NCBI RefSeq assembly: GCF_008124765.1
Contig: NZ_VNHS01000013.1
Location: forward strand, 1 to 64,000
DNA from: Paenibacillus methanolicus
Lineage (GTDB): Bacteria > Bacillota > Bacilli > Paenibacillales > Paenibacillaceae
DNA: 64,000 bases
Direction of reading: 5' to 3'
Positions 16,476 to 25,086 of this stretch are shown in pieces; positions within the stretch are counted from its first letter, which is position 1; each line of letters starts with the position of its first letter. The notes under the pieces were generated by a model. It ran no database searches and was not told where the DNA came from. It saw only the letters and a list, made by a program, of their open reading frames with translations. A program made the position numbers and the translations under genes.

Positions 16476-18011
16476 ATGAGATCCCGCACCATGGCAAAAA
16501 AGATACGACCGGCTGCTGACGATCGCGCTGCTATTCGGCGCGTTCAGCCAATACGCGCTGGTGGGACACGAGCCGGGATTATCGGTTCCGCTAATAGTCT
16601 TGGCCTTATACGCCATCTTCTACTACGCTATGAAAGGCAGAATCGGCGGGCTGGATCAGTGGCGGGGACAATGCCGCTCCGGCTGGCTGCTGTTCATCCC
16701 GATCGCGATGCTCTCCGCAAGCTACGCCCTGTTCTCGAACGAGTTGTTCCGCGCATTGAACGCATTGTTAATTCCGGCCATGCTGCTCGCGCAGGCGACG
16801 CAATTGACCCGCGCGAGCAGCAAGCCGTGGTACCGCGCGGCGTTCTACGCCGATCTATTCCACATCAGTTTCATTCGCGCGATGGAACAAGGCGCGGTCC
16901 CGTTCCGGCTGATCCGCGAGCTGACGGCGCGGGGAGGACGGCGGGAGGAAGGGCGCGCAGCGGCAGGACAAGCGCTGCTCGGCTTGCTGCTCGCGGTTCC
17001 GGTACTGATCGTGTCGTGCTGCTGCTCGCGGCGGCGGATGGCGTCTTCCAAGCGTGGCTTGGCCGAATTCCCGCCTTGTTCGAAGGCGCGCAGCTGGGCG
17101 AAGCGGTCGTCCGGATCGTCGTCGCGCTCGTCGTCGCGCTGTACGTCTTCTGCTACTTCTGGGGGTTGTTATTCCCGGAGCAGGGGCCGAGTATGGCGAA
17201 GCGTCGAGACGGCGTTCCGGGCGAAGCCTACAAGGTCGACATGCGTCTGCACGCGGTGACCGGGTGCACGCTGCTTGGCAGCGTGGCCCTCGTCTACGTG
17301 CTGTTCGCCGCCGCTGACGGCCTGCTGCCGGAAGGGACGGCTTACGCCGCCTATGCGCGGCGCGGATTCGTGGAGCTGGTGCTTGTCGCGCTAATTAATT
17401 TGGGTTTACTGCTGCTTGGACTTCACGGCTTGAAGCGCGAGCCGGGCGCCCTCGAACATGCGCGCAGAACGCTGCTCGGCCTTATTGTCGGCTGCACGTT
17501 CGTCATGCTCGCTTCGGCGTATATACGATTGTCGCTATACGAGGAGGCTTACGGGTACACGGTCACGCGGCTGCTCGTGCACGGCTTCATGCTGTTCCTG
17601 GCGGCGCTGCTTGCCTTCGCGTTCGCGCGCATTTGGCGCGAGCATATCTCGCTTGCGAAAGCGTTCATCGGACTCGGACTGTTATCGTACGTCATCCTCA
17701 ATTACGTGAACTTGGATGCGCGCATCGCAAGCCAGAATATCGCGCGCTACGAGCAAACCGGAGATATCGACATCGATTATTTGACGGGGCTGTCCATGGA
17801 TGCGGGTCCTCAGCTGCGGAAGTTGCATGAGCGTCATCCGAAGCTGCGAGGCATCAAGCCGGCACTACAGCGGATGCAAGAGGAGGCTAGCGGGGAGAGG
17901 GGCTGGCAGTCGTGGGAAGCAGCGAATGAGGGGAAATTAGTCCGGTCGGCCCGCGAAACAAAGCAGCAAAGGCGGGGACCCTCTACGGTCCTCGCCTTTG
18001 TGTACGTTTAG
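16476..18011 (+). pseudogene. DUF4153/DUF4173-type membrane protein with two compensating frameshifts
   Basis: One frame is open from ATG 16476 to 18011, yet its segment ~16501-17012 encodes an Arg/Pro-rich sequence, whereas the next frame there encodes a convincing polytopic membrane protein (LLTIALLFGAFSQYALVG, then LALYAIFYYAMKG and LLGLLLAVPVLIV). The coding signal shifts at the A6 run 16496-16501 (one extra base) and returns near 17011-17014 (one missing G in ...CTGATCGTG-TCGTGCTG). Downstream, residues read FCYFWGLLFPEQG to a C-terminus typical of DUF4153/DUF4173 proteins. Either a real double mutant or sequencing errors. The 3' end reads through its own terminator. Function unknown. 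Confidence 0.65.
17968..17999. terminator. bidirectional terminator inside 3' end of membrane-protein ORF
   Basis: AAAGGCG-GGACC / GGTCC-CGCCTTT hairpin lying within the last codons of the plus-strand reading frame and before the stop of the minus-strand MFS gene. Confidence 0.65.
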
Positions 18012-18040
18012 CCATTCGCATGAAGGTAGCTGCTTAACTT

Positions 18041-19285
18041 TTACGCGGCTTGATCGGATAGCCCGGCACGCAGCTTGCGCTGCTCGAGCAGCCGATGGCC
18101 GCGATAATAGAACGGAACCGCTATGAAGGTAAGGAGCATGAGAATGCCAAATATAAGCGGTCCTTGCGAGAAGCCGAGCTTATGCAGCAGGAACCCGCCT
18201 AGCCAGGCGGTTGCGCTCTGGCCGAGAAAGGCCAGGCCGCTGGCCCCGAAATAGGCGCCTCGCTGATGCTCTGGGGCAATCTCGCCGACGATGACGTCGC
18301 CGTGAACGAAGCATAGAATCTCGCCGATCGTGAAGACGACCACCGCCAGCGCGAGCAGGGCAAAATGGTCGAACAGCCCGAAGCCGAAGACGCCGAGTCC
18401 GAACAAGACGCAGCCGACCTTGAGCGCCGTGATGGATGAGTACCGCTTCATTAACCGGCCAAGCGGATATTGCAGCACGAGCACCGATATCGCGTTCGCG
18501 AGGAACAGCTTTGGATACAGGTCGATCCGGTCGTGGCCCATGTACTGCGACAGCGTCGTATCCAGATGGCTGTAAGCGCCGGCGACGAACAGGTTGCCCA
18601 TCAGAAAGCTCAGGAAGATTTTATCGGTGAAGACGACCTTGAAAATATGGCGGAACGGTACCGGTTCCGATCCGGCTTGCCCCGAGCGGGCCGGTCGGTA
18701 CGTGCGGCGGACCATCGCGAGCGCGGCGGCGTAGAAAAGGAAAATGCAGCCGGCGATCGAGAACGGGGCGAACGAGGACGAACCGCCTGCGCCTAATTGG
18801 AGTCCGATGAGCGGACCGATCGCGGCGCCGATATTAATGACGAAATACCGGGCGTTGAACAGGGTGGACCGCTGTTCGGCGGGCGTCACGTCCACCAGCA
18901 AGGCGCGGGCGGTCGGCTCGAACACGTTGCGGAACAAGCCGTTGCAGGCGCTCAGCAGGAAGAAGGCGGCGACGGAATCGGCCAACGCGAAGCCCGCGAA
19001 TACGAAGCTCCACAGCGTCATCGCCGCGATCATGACGGGGAAGCGGCCGAACCGGTCGGACAGCATGCCTCCGATAAAGCTGCTGCACGTCCCGGCGAAC
19101 AGGCTGATGGCGAGAATCGCCCCGACGGTCGTCGGATCGATGCCTTTCGTCCGGCTCAAATAAATGCCGAGAAACGGAATCGCCATGAAAAAGCCGGTGC
19201 GGGACAAAAAGGTGCCGGCCAGGATAGCCCAAGCTACGGGATGAAACCGAGGGATAAACGGACGGGCTTGCATCGAGGTTGCCAT
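18041..19285 (-). CDS. MFS multidrug-type exporter
   Basis: A 414-residue transporter with about twelve membrane segments. GGMLSDRFGRFPVM (loop 2-3) is the canonical G-x-L-S-D-R-F-G-R motif of major facilitator proteins and the overall pattern resembles the DHA1 drug exporters. I place the start at ATG 19285 because a TATAAT box on the minus strand at 19340-19345 would put the mRNA start downstream of the more distal GTG at 19336. No obvious regulator adjoins it. Substrate unknown. Confidence 0.85.
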   Translation of the reverse strand: MATSMQARPFIPRFHPVAWAILAGTFLSRTGFFMAIPFLGIYLSRTKGIDPTTVGAILAISLFAGTCSSFIGGMLSDRFGRFPVMIAAMTLWSFVFAGFALADSVAAFFLLSACNGLFRNVFEPTARALLVDVTPAEQRSTLFNARYFVINIGAAIGPLIGLQLGAGGSSSFAPFSIAGCIFLFYAAALAMVRRTYRPARSGQAGSEPVPFRHIFKVVFTDKIFLSFLMGNLFVAGAYSHLDTTLSQYMGHDRIDLYPKLFLANAISVLVLQYPLGRLMKRYSSITALKVGCVLFGLGVFGFGLFDHFALLALAVVVFTIGEILCFVHGDVIVGEIAPEHQRGAYFGASGLAFLGQSATAWLGGFLLHKLGFSQGPLIFGILMLLTFIAVPFYYRGHRLLEQRKLRAGLSDQAA

Positions 19286-19339
19286 AGGTGCGTCATCTAC
19301 TTTCAATATGAAGTCTGCGCATGCTCGCGTTGGCACTAA

Positions 19340-19345
19340 TTATAC
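19340..19345 (-). promoter_or_regulatory. -10 box of MFS exporter gene
   Basis: Minus-strand TATAAT about 55 bp upstream of ATG 19285; no convincing -35 hexamer at 16-18 bp. Confidence 0.4.
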
Positions 19346-19513
19346 GCGCCGGCCCGCAGACAAAAAGGGTATAAAACGACTTTAGCCGTTCCCCTTTTCA
19401 GGATTGTGCCATCCGGGTATGATGGATGACGGTGACGAAGGGAGATCCGCTTCCATGCGCCGAGTGCGACAGGCCATGCAGAGCGGATTTAACGGGAGGA
19501 GTACATTCAGACG

Positions 19514-19810
19514 ATGAAACGAACGATCATCATCGGCGCGCTCGCGCCGCTTGCCGTTCCGGCGTTCGTCCATTTGACGCTCGAGGGCATCAGCCGGTAC
19601 GTCAACGAGACGCCGCCGGCAATCGACGAGGCGAGTTTGGAGTTGGCGCCTGTCGAACTTTTGGATCATCATGAAGGCACGGTATCCATGTTCTGGTATA
19701 GCTTTGGCTTGACCGAATACGTCTCGCTCGGAACGGCGACCTTGGCCGTTTATATATTGGCGGTCGCGATCCGGATTTGGCTTCTGCGGCGAAGCGCGCG
19801 TAAGGATTAA
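19514..19810 (+). CDS. small membrane protein of unknown function
   Basis: A 98-residue protein with two hydrophobic segments (residues 4-24 and ~72-92) joined by an acidic loop (ETPPAIDEASLELAPVELLDHHEG) and a basic tail (RRSARKD), so the ends are probably cytoplasmic. GGGAGGAG lies 12 bases before ATG, slightly far but clear. It is divergent from the MFS exporter; a functional link is possible but unproven. Confidence 0.65.
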   Translation: MKRTIIIGALAPLAVPAFVHLTLEGISRYVNETPPAIDEASLELAPVELLDHHEGTVSMFWYSFGLTEYVSLGTATLAVYILAVAIRIWLLRRSARKD

Positions 19811-20034
19811 AGGGGGGAGCAGGCAGAGCGGGGCGGAGATCCGTCAATATCGCGCTTCCGATCCAAGGGTGTCCGAGCGGAATCGTGGCCCCTCGGGCGA
19901 ATGGTTATACGCGTCTGAGCCGAGATGGGAACAGTTGCTGACGCGGGAGATCGATCCGGCGGAAGGGAGCGGCATGCTGGCGAAACGGTTTCGTCCGGAA
20001 CCGCTGCAGTAGAATCGAGGGTGTGCGGTAAAAT

Positions 20035-20065
20035 CAAGGAGCAGCGCGAGATGCGCTGCTCCTTG
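20035..20065. terminator. 13-bp perfect hairpin terminator
   Basis: CAAGGAGCAGCGC and its reverse complement around GAGAT, between the small membrane protein gene and the convergent GH43 gene. The rest of 19811-20087 shows no gene that I can support. Confidence 0.7.
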
Positions 20066-20087
20066 TTTGCGTGCATTTGGCGCGCAT

Positions 20088-21425
20088 TTAGATTTTGCTG
20101 GCCCATACGGCCACGCCGCGTTGATCCAGACCGGTTAGCGCGAGCGTTGGCTTGTTGCGATGCCAATCCCAGGCGGGCGTCAGCAAGCATGTCTCCACAA
20201 TATTGCCATAGGAGATGGCGATCGCCGTCTCGCCCGTCTGCTCCCATTGCCCGACGATGGAGCAGCATTCGAACCGGCCGTCCGCGAACAACGTCATCGG
20301 GACCGAATTCAGCACGGCTTGGGGGACGAGCGGCGTCAGCTTGATGCGCTCGTATTCCCCGGCGATCGACGCCCGGTCGATCGGTTGGATCTTCTCCCCG
20401 GCATAGCGCTGCGGGTTCAGAAGCGGCCAGTCGTCCGGCGTCCAGAGGATGCGGTGCACGTGCATCGTCGCGATTTGCGGGCCGCTAAAATCGTGCTCGC
20501 GAATATGGCACGCCAAGTACCATGCATTATCTTCGTCGCGCAAGACCGAATTGTGGCCGGGGCCCATGTATCCCTGGCCGTCGCCGAAGCGGTAGCCGCC
20601 CGCGATCATAAGTCCGATCTCATTGCGGTCGTCGTCCACGACGTTCATATCCCGTCCGTTCGGGTCGAGGTAAGGTCCGAGCAGCCCGCGGCTTCGGCCG
20701 ACTCTGATGTTGTAATCGCTCTTCAGCGAGCCGTACGACACGAATAGATAGTAGTAGCCGGTATCCGGATTGAAGCGGATATACGGCCCCTCGATCGCGC
20801 CGTCCGCCCACTTCGGCCGCCGCGCGATGCAGACGCCGATGCCTTCCTCGGCCGCGAGTCCGGTCTCCTTGTCGAGCTTGATGATATGCATGCCGCCCCA
20901 GAAGGAGCCGTAGGCCATATAATGATCGCCCGTCTCTTCTTCGACGACGAGATTGGCGTCGATGGCATTAACAGGGGACGCGTGGCTCGTCTTAAGCACG
21001 ATGCCGCGCGGCTCGAACGGACCTTCCGCGTTGTCCGCGACCGCCAGGAAAATGGCGGACTGTCTAACGCCCCAGGTGGAGTTCGAGCAGTAAAGCCGGT
21101 ATTCGTCGCCGACCTTGATGATATCCGGCGCCCAAATGCCGGTATCACCGACCCAATCCGACGATTCCTTCGGCGGCTGTTCCACCATTTTGCCGATCGT
21201 CTCCCAGGTAATGAGATCGGCAGATCGTCTGGCGATCGCGCCGGTGCAATACGTATAGTACAACCCCGTTACCGGATCGCGGAAGAGCGCCGGATCGTGC
21301 GAGCCCCACAGACTGAACGGATCCGGCCTAGACGGCGGCTGCTGGCCGTCGACGAAAACGGGCTTAGGCGGCTGCGCAGGAGGGGCGGAAGGGTACTCGA
21401 TGGTTGAGGTATTCAGGCCTGTCAT
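20088..21425 (-). CDS. GH43 family glycoside hydrolase (arabinanase-like)
   Basis: A 445-residue five-bladed propeller enzyme of family 43. The three acidic residues of the family fit WGSHDPALF (base Asp), NAIDANLV (pKa-modulating Asp) and DGAIEGPYI (acid Glu). The C-terminal ~110 residues match the small beta-domain that follows the propeller in endo-1,5-alpha-L-arabinanases. There is no signal peptide, so it probably acts on imported oligosaccharides. ATG 21425 has AAGGAGG close upstream; an in-frame ATG at 21476 has none. It faces an AT-rich promoter region shared with the MBL-fold gene. Substrate could equally be arabino- or xylo-oligosaccharides. Confidence 0.85.
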   Translation of the reverse strand: MTGLNTSTIEYPSAPPAQPPKPVFVDGQQPPSRPDPFSLWGSHDPALFRDPVTGLYYTYCTGAIARRSADLITWETIGKMVEQPPKESSDWVGDTGIWAPDIIKVGDEYRLYCSNSTWGVRQSAIFLAVADNAEGPFEPRGIVLKTSHASPVNAIDANLVVEEETGDHYMAYGSFWGGMHIIKLDKETGLAAEEGIGVCIARRPKWADGAIEGPYIRFNPDTGYYYLFVSYGSLKSDYNIRVGRSRGLLGPYLDPNGRDMNVVDDDRNEIGLMIAGGYRFGDGQGYMGPGHNSVLRDEDNAWYLACHIREHDFSGPQIATMHVHRILWTPDDWPLLNPQRYAGEKIQPIDRASIAGEYERIKLTPLVPQAVLNSVPMTLFADGRFECCSIVGQWEQTGETAIAISYGNIVETCLLTPAWDWHRNKPTLALTGLDQRGVAVWASKI

Positions 21426-21439
21426 GGATATCCTCCTTG

Positions 21440-21660
21440 AGAGTTGCGCGTGAACTTCATGCCGTATAAAAATCAAAGCGTTGGCATGCTGTATAATTAT
21501 TTTATTGAAATATTAATATTTTTGCAATTATATTAATGTTATTGTTAACGTATATCGGGGTCTATTGTATTTTTTAACTTTCAAAGTATATGTTTACAGG
21601 TTAAATATAAGGTGTTAGGATGGGATTAACTACCCAGATAAAATCTCGCAAAGGGGTTAA
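21440..21660. promoter_or_regulatory. AT-rich divergent promoter region
   Basis: About 200 bp, very AT-rich against the GC-rich surroundings, between the GH43 gene and the MBL-fold gene. It holds several TATAAT/TATATT-like boxes and A/T tracts (for example around 21490-21545). I cannot single out one promoter. Confidence 0.5.
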
Positions 21661-21678
21661 ATAAGAGGAGGCGTGTTT

Positions 21679-22422
21679 ATGCATATTCAACGACTGCCTT
21701 GGGCTGGAATTCGAATGACGACTGATCATGCGGCGATTGTAATCGATCCGGTCACCCGAATACCCGAACGGTTCGGCGGCGCGCGCGAACCGATGCATCC
21801 GCTGCGTACTTACGGCGAAGCGGACGCCGTCTTGGTTACGCATTTGCATGAGGATCATTTCGACCCCGATGCGATTGTCGAGGCTTATGGCGCGGACATT
21901 CCGGTCTATGTGCCGTCGGAGATGGCGGAAGCCGCGCGCGCGAAAGGATTGACGAACGTCATCGGCGCTCGCGTCGGCGAATCCTTCGAGCTTGGGAGCG
22001 GCGTGAAGGCTACCGCGCTTCCATCCGTCGACGGGGTGGGAGACGTGCAGGTGGCGTGGACGGTGGAAGCAGGGGAACGGCGGGCGATCCATTGCGGCGA
22101 TACGCTATGGCACGGGTATTGGTGGGCGATGGCCGGCAAATACGGACCGTTCGACGCGGCCTTCCTGCCGGTGAACGGAGCCGTCCTCCAGCTGCCGGGA
22201 CGTCTGCCCAGCGGTCAGCCGATCTGCTTGACGCCTGAGCAAGCGGTGTCGGCCGCCGCGATTCTAGGCGTGGGGGTGCTGGTGCCGATCCACTATGGAA
22301 CCGTGCACTACCCGCCCGTTTATATCGAGACGCCGGATATCGCGGCAAGGCTTGCGGCGGCATCGGAGGGCAAGGTCAACGTGCGGATGCTAATGGTCGG
22401 AGAGTCGATCGCGCTGGGCTAA
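21679..22422 (+). CDS. MBL-fold metal-dependent hydrolase (UlaG-like)
   Basis: A 247-residue metallo-beta-lactamase-fold protein. The metal motif HLHEDHFD (residues ~55-62) and later His/Asp residues (IHCGDTLWHG and VPIHYGTVHY) define a two-metal hydrolase like UlaG-type lactonases, a broad group whose members cleave lactones or phosphodiesters in the cytosol. GAGGAGG at 21665-21671 places the start at ATG 21679. Shares an intergenic promoter region with the GH43 gene. Substrate unknown. Confidence 0.82.
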   Translation: MHIQRLPWAGIRMTTDHAAIVIDPVTRIPERFGGAREPMHPLRTYGEADAVLVTHLHEDHFDPDAIVEAYGADIPVYVPSEMAEAARAKGLTNVIGARVGESFELGSGVKATALPSVDGVGDVQVAWTVEAGERRAIHCGDTLWHGYWWAMAGKYGPFDAAFLPVNGAVLQLPGRLPSGQPICLTPEQAVSAAAILGVGVLVPIHYGTVHYPPVYIETPDIAARLAAASEGKVNVRMLMVGESIALG

Positions 22423-22507
22423 ACGGGACGTATTTGACAGTTGGTTACTGTTGACGACAATACGTCAACCTTCATGGTTCGATGATATCGATCAAGGCCA
22501 GCGAACG

Positions 22508-22547
22508 AGAGGGCGGAACATCGGCTGCGTGCCGGTTTCCGCCCTCT
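22508..22547. terminator. bidirectional terminator
   Basis: AGAGGGCGGAA...TTCCGCCCTCTTT between the convergent MBL-fold and HxlR genes. Confidence 0.8.
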
Positions 22548-22555
22548 TTGGCATG

Positions 22556-22891
22556 TCACGGTTTGCGTCCCGCCCACTTGGCCGCCCAACGGTCCATCGC
22601 CTTGAGCGCCTCGTTGAAATCCATCCCTTTCTCGGTCAGCGAATATTCCACGGTTACGGGTACGGTCGGGATGACCTCGCGATGGACGATGCCCGTATGC
22701 TCCAAATGCCGCAGCGCGTCGGTCAGCGACTGCGTCTTGACCACTTTCACGTCCCGCTGCAGCTGCTTGAATCGTTTCGGTCCTTTGCACAGCTCGGCAA
22801 TGATCAGGAACGACCACTTGGCGCCCAGAATTTGCAGCACCTCGCAAATATTCGATAAATCCTCTTCCTCATGCCGAAGTTGCTCGCTCAT
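22556..22891 (-). CDS. HxlR-family transcriptional regulator
   Basis: A 111-residue winged-helix regulator. ICEVLQILGAKWSFLIIAEL followed by PKRFKQLQRDV and SLTDALRHLEHTGIVHREV is the HxlR signature; Cys16 lies where redox- or quinone-sensing members carry their reactive cysteine. It is divergent from the MFS pump at 23009, with a palindromic operator in between, a layout typical of repressor-efflux pairs. It probably represses the pump and its own gene and is released by an electrophile or drug; that is inference. Confidence 0.92.
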   Translation of the reverse strand: MSEQLRHEEEDLSNICEVLQILGAKWSFLIIAELCKGPKRFKQLQRDVKVVKTQSLTDALRHLEHTGIVHREVIPTVPVTVEYSLTEKGMDFNEALKAMDRWAAKWAGRKP

Positions 22892-22958
22892 TGGTTCACC
22901 CGCTTACGATTAGTTAGTTGATCAATACGAACGGACTATGTCCAACTGTTTTGCCTTC

Positions 22959-22987
22959 TTACAATAAGTTATTAACTTAATTATAAT
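22959..22987 (+). promoter_or_regulatory. promoter of MFS pump with operator in spacer
   Basis: TTACAA (22959-22964), 17-bp spacer, TATAAT (22982-22987). A perfect inverted repeat TAAGTTA-T-TAACTTA occupies 22965-22979, that is, almost the entire spacer. A dimeric repressor bound there would block RNA polymerase. Confidence 0.75.
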
Positions 22988-23008
22988 GACTGACAAGAGG
23001 GAAAACAC

Positions 23009-24205
23009 ATGTCGAAGGAGATGGAAAGCGTGAATCGGACATTGATCATCATGCTGGCGCTCGGGGGCTTCTTGGCCGGCTCCGCCGAGCTGGTCGTATC
23101 TGGTATTTTACAGGTTATCGCGGCGGATTTAAACCTATCGGTCGCCCTTGCGGGACAGCTCGTCACCGCGTATTCGATCGCGTTCGCGGTCGGTACGCCG
23201 TTAATTATCGCGTTCACGAGGAAGCGGGCACGCAAAGACGTGCTGGTCGGCTCGCTCATCCTATTCGCGCTTGGAAGCGCGGTGGCGTTCTTCAGCACGG
23301 GCTTCGAAGTTCTGATCTTCTCCCGAATTGTCCTTGGCATCGGCGCCGGATTGTACAGCGTGGTCGCGCTCAGTTCGATCGCGAAGCTCGTGCCTCCGGG
23401 CAAAATCGGCAGCGCGGTCGGCATGATCGCCCTCGGCTTCAGCCTCGCGATGGCGCTCGGGGTGCCGATTGGCGTCGCGGTCGCGGAATGGTGGAGCTGG
23501 CGCGGCATATTCGCCTTACTGGCGGTGCTCAGCTTGCTCGTCGCGGTGGCGCTTGCGAAGCTAATGCCGAATATCGCCGGAGGGTCGAGCGTCCCTTTCG
23601 TTCAACAGGCGCGGGTGCTGCGCAATCCCGTCATTCTGGCCGGCATCGGGGCGGCGTTGTTCAACAGCATGAGTCATTCGGTCATCCTGACGTATTTGGC
23701 GCCTTATTTGCAGACGATATACGAGGTCGGCACGGGTGGCGTAGGGGTTATCATGCTCGCATTGGGCTTGATCGGCATCTTCGGCTCGCGTCTGGGCGGC
23801 AGCGGGGTCGATCGCTTCGGCGCGGGAAGAATGCTCGTATTCAGCCTGGCGGCAGGCGTCATTACGCTGGCGTTGACGCCGCTGTTGTCGGCCACGCTTG
23901 CCGGCGGTCTTGCGATGATCATCCTCTGGATGGGTTCGGTGTTCATGTCGGCTCCGGCGCTTAATGCCTACCTGATCCGGCAATCCGGCGACGCCGCCGA
24001 CCTCGTGCTCGGACTGAATACGCCGATCATTCACCTTGGCCTGGCGCTCGGGGCGGCGTCGGGCGGCGTCCTGTCGGAAGCTTCGGAGACGGTGTTGTAC
24101 CATCCTTGGCTGGGCAGCGTGACCGTGGCAGTCGGCGTCGCGGCGGCCGTCTGGTCCAACAGCGCGGCGAGGCGCAGAGGGCAGGCGGCAAAGCCGGTCG
24201 CTTAA
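23009..24205 (+). CDS. MFS efflux transporter (DHA1 type)
   Basis: A 398-residue proton-coupled exporter-like protein with about twelve membrane segments. FLAGSAELVVSGILQVIAADL at TM1 and RIVLGIGAGLYSVVALSSIAK at TM4 are typical of the AraJ/YdhP/PbuE group of small drug, sugar or purine exporters. AGAGG lies about nine bases before ATG. The divergent HxlR repressor and operator suggest toxin-inducible expression. A second ATG at 23021 is possible. Confidence 0.88.
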   Translation: MSKEMESVNRTLIIMLALGGFLAGSAELVVSGILQVIAADLNLSVALAGQLVTAYSIAFAVGTPLIIAFTRKRARKDVLVGSLILFALGSAVAFFSTGFEVLIFSRIVLGIGAGLYSVVALSSIAKLVPPGKIGSAVGMIALGFSLAMALGVPIGVAVAEWWSWRGIFALLAVLSLLVAVALAKLMPNIAGGSSVPFVQQARVLRNPVILAGIGAALFNSMSHSVILTYLAPYLQTIYEVGTGGVGVIMLALGLIGIFGSRLGGSGVDRFGAGRMLVFSLAAGVITLALTPLLSATLAGGLAMIILWMGSVFMSAPALNAYLIRQSGDAADLVLGLNTPIIHLGLALGAASGGVLSEASETVLYHPWLGSVTVAVGVAAAVWSNSAARRRGQAAKPVA

Positions 24206-24249
24206 ATCGGCTTGATCTCGGCGATATGCGCGCCTATACGAAGCCAAAG

Positions 24250-24263
24250 TGACAAAAATGTCA
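24250..24263 (+). promoter_or_regulatory. BceR-type operator (TGACA-N4-TGTCA)
   Basis: Perfect palindrome TGACA-AAAA-TGTCA, about 90 bp upstream of the Bce-type ATPase start and about 64 bp upstream of the presumed mRNA start. It fits the TnACA-N4-TGTnA inverted repeat that I recall for BceR-like response regulators. Confidence 0.6.
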
Positions 24264-24307
24264 CCTCCCCGACTGATGCCGCGATGGATAGCTCTCCCAA
24301 TCCGGTC

Positions 24308-24331
24308 TATAGTAAGGACAGGAAAGGGAGG
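24308..24331 (+). promoter_or_regulatory. -10 box and RBS of Bce-type operon
   Basis: TATAGT at 24308-24313 without a good -35 hexamer, as expected for an activator-dependent promoter; AAGGGAGG at 24324-24331, eight bases before GTG 24340. Confidence 0.5.
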
Positions 24332-24339
24332 TTGAGAAC

Positions 24340-25086
24340 GTGCAAGCCGTTATTCAAACGAAACAATTATCGAAGCATTACGGAAAGACTCCCGTGCTGA
24401 ACAATATCGATCTTACCGTGAACCAAGGGGAGTTTACCGCGATTATGGGGCCGTCCGGCTCTGGCAAATCGACGCTGATGAACGTGCTTTCGACGATCGA
24501 CCGACTGTCGGGCGGCGATGTTTGGCTGAAAGGGCAGTCGCTGCTGGCGCTGAACAAACGAGCGTTGCGCGAATTCCGCCAATCGCATATGGGGTTCATT
24601 TTCCAAGACTACAACCTGCTCGACACGCTGAGCGTGAAGGAGAACATCCTGCTGCCGCTGTCGCTGCGAAAGGTTAAGTCGCCGGAGATGGAAGCCCGCT
24701 TGAAGGTGATCGCGGGGGCGCTCGGCATCGAGGGCATCTTGGACAAATACCCGAGCGAAATCTCGGGCGGCCAGAAGCAGCGGGCGGCGTCGGCGCGCGC
24801 GATTATTACCGAGCCGTCGATCGTGTTTGCCGACGAGCCTACGGGCGCGCTCGACTCGCGCTCGGCGACGGGACTGCTGGAGCAGCTCGTTCATTTGAAC
24901 GAAACGTTCGGCACGACGATTCTGATGGTGACGCACGATCCGTACGCGGCGAGCTATTGCGGCAGGGTCATTTTCCTGCGGGACGGCGGCATCGTCAGCG
25001 AGCTGTATGCGGGCGACCAGGGGCAAAAGGCGTTCTACGACCGGATTCTCGACACGCAGAGTCTGCTCGGAGGAGGCAAGCGATGA
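24340..25086 (+). CDS. Bce-type ABC transporter, ATP-binding protein
   Basis: A 248-residue ABC ATPase with Walker A GPSGSGKST (37-45), Q-loop FIFQDYNLLDTL, signature ISGGQKQR (~140) and Walker B IVFADEPTG. The sequence closely follows BceA/YvcR/VraD-type ATPases (Peptide-7 exporters), which power release of bacitracin and other lipid II-binding peptides from their targets. It starts with GTG and its stop overlaps the permease start (ATGA at 25083-25086). With the convergent sensor-regulator pair it forms a complete Bce-like module. Confidence 0.93.
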   Translation: MQAVIQTKQLSKHYGKTPVLNNIDLTVNQGEFTAIMGPSGSGKSTLMNVLSTIDRLSGGDVWLKGQSLLALNKRALREFRQSHMGFIFQDYNLLDTLSVKENILLPLSLRKVKSPEMEARLKVIAGALGIEGILDKYPSEISGGQKQRAASARAIITEPSIVFADEPTGALDSRSATGLLEQLVHLNETFGTTILMVTHDPYAASYCGRVIFLRDGGIVSELYAGDQGQKAFYDRILDTQSLLGGGKR

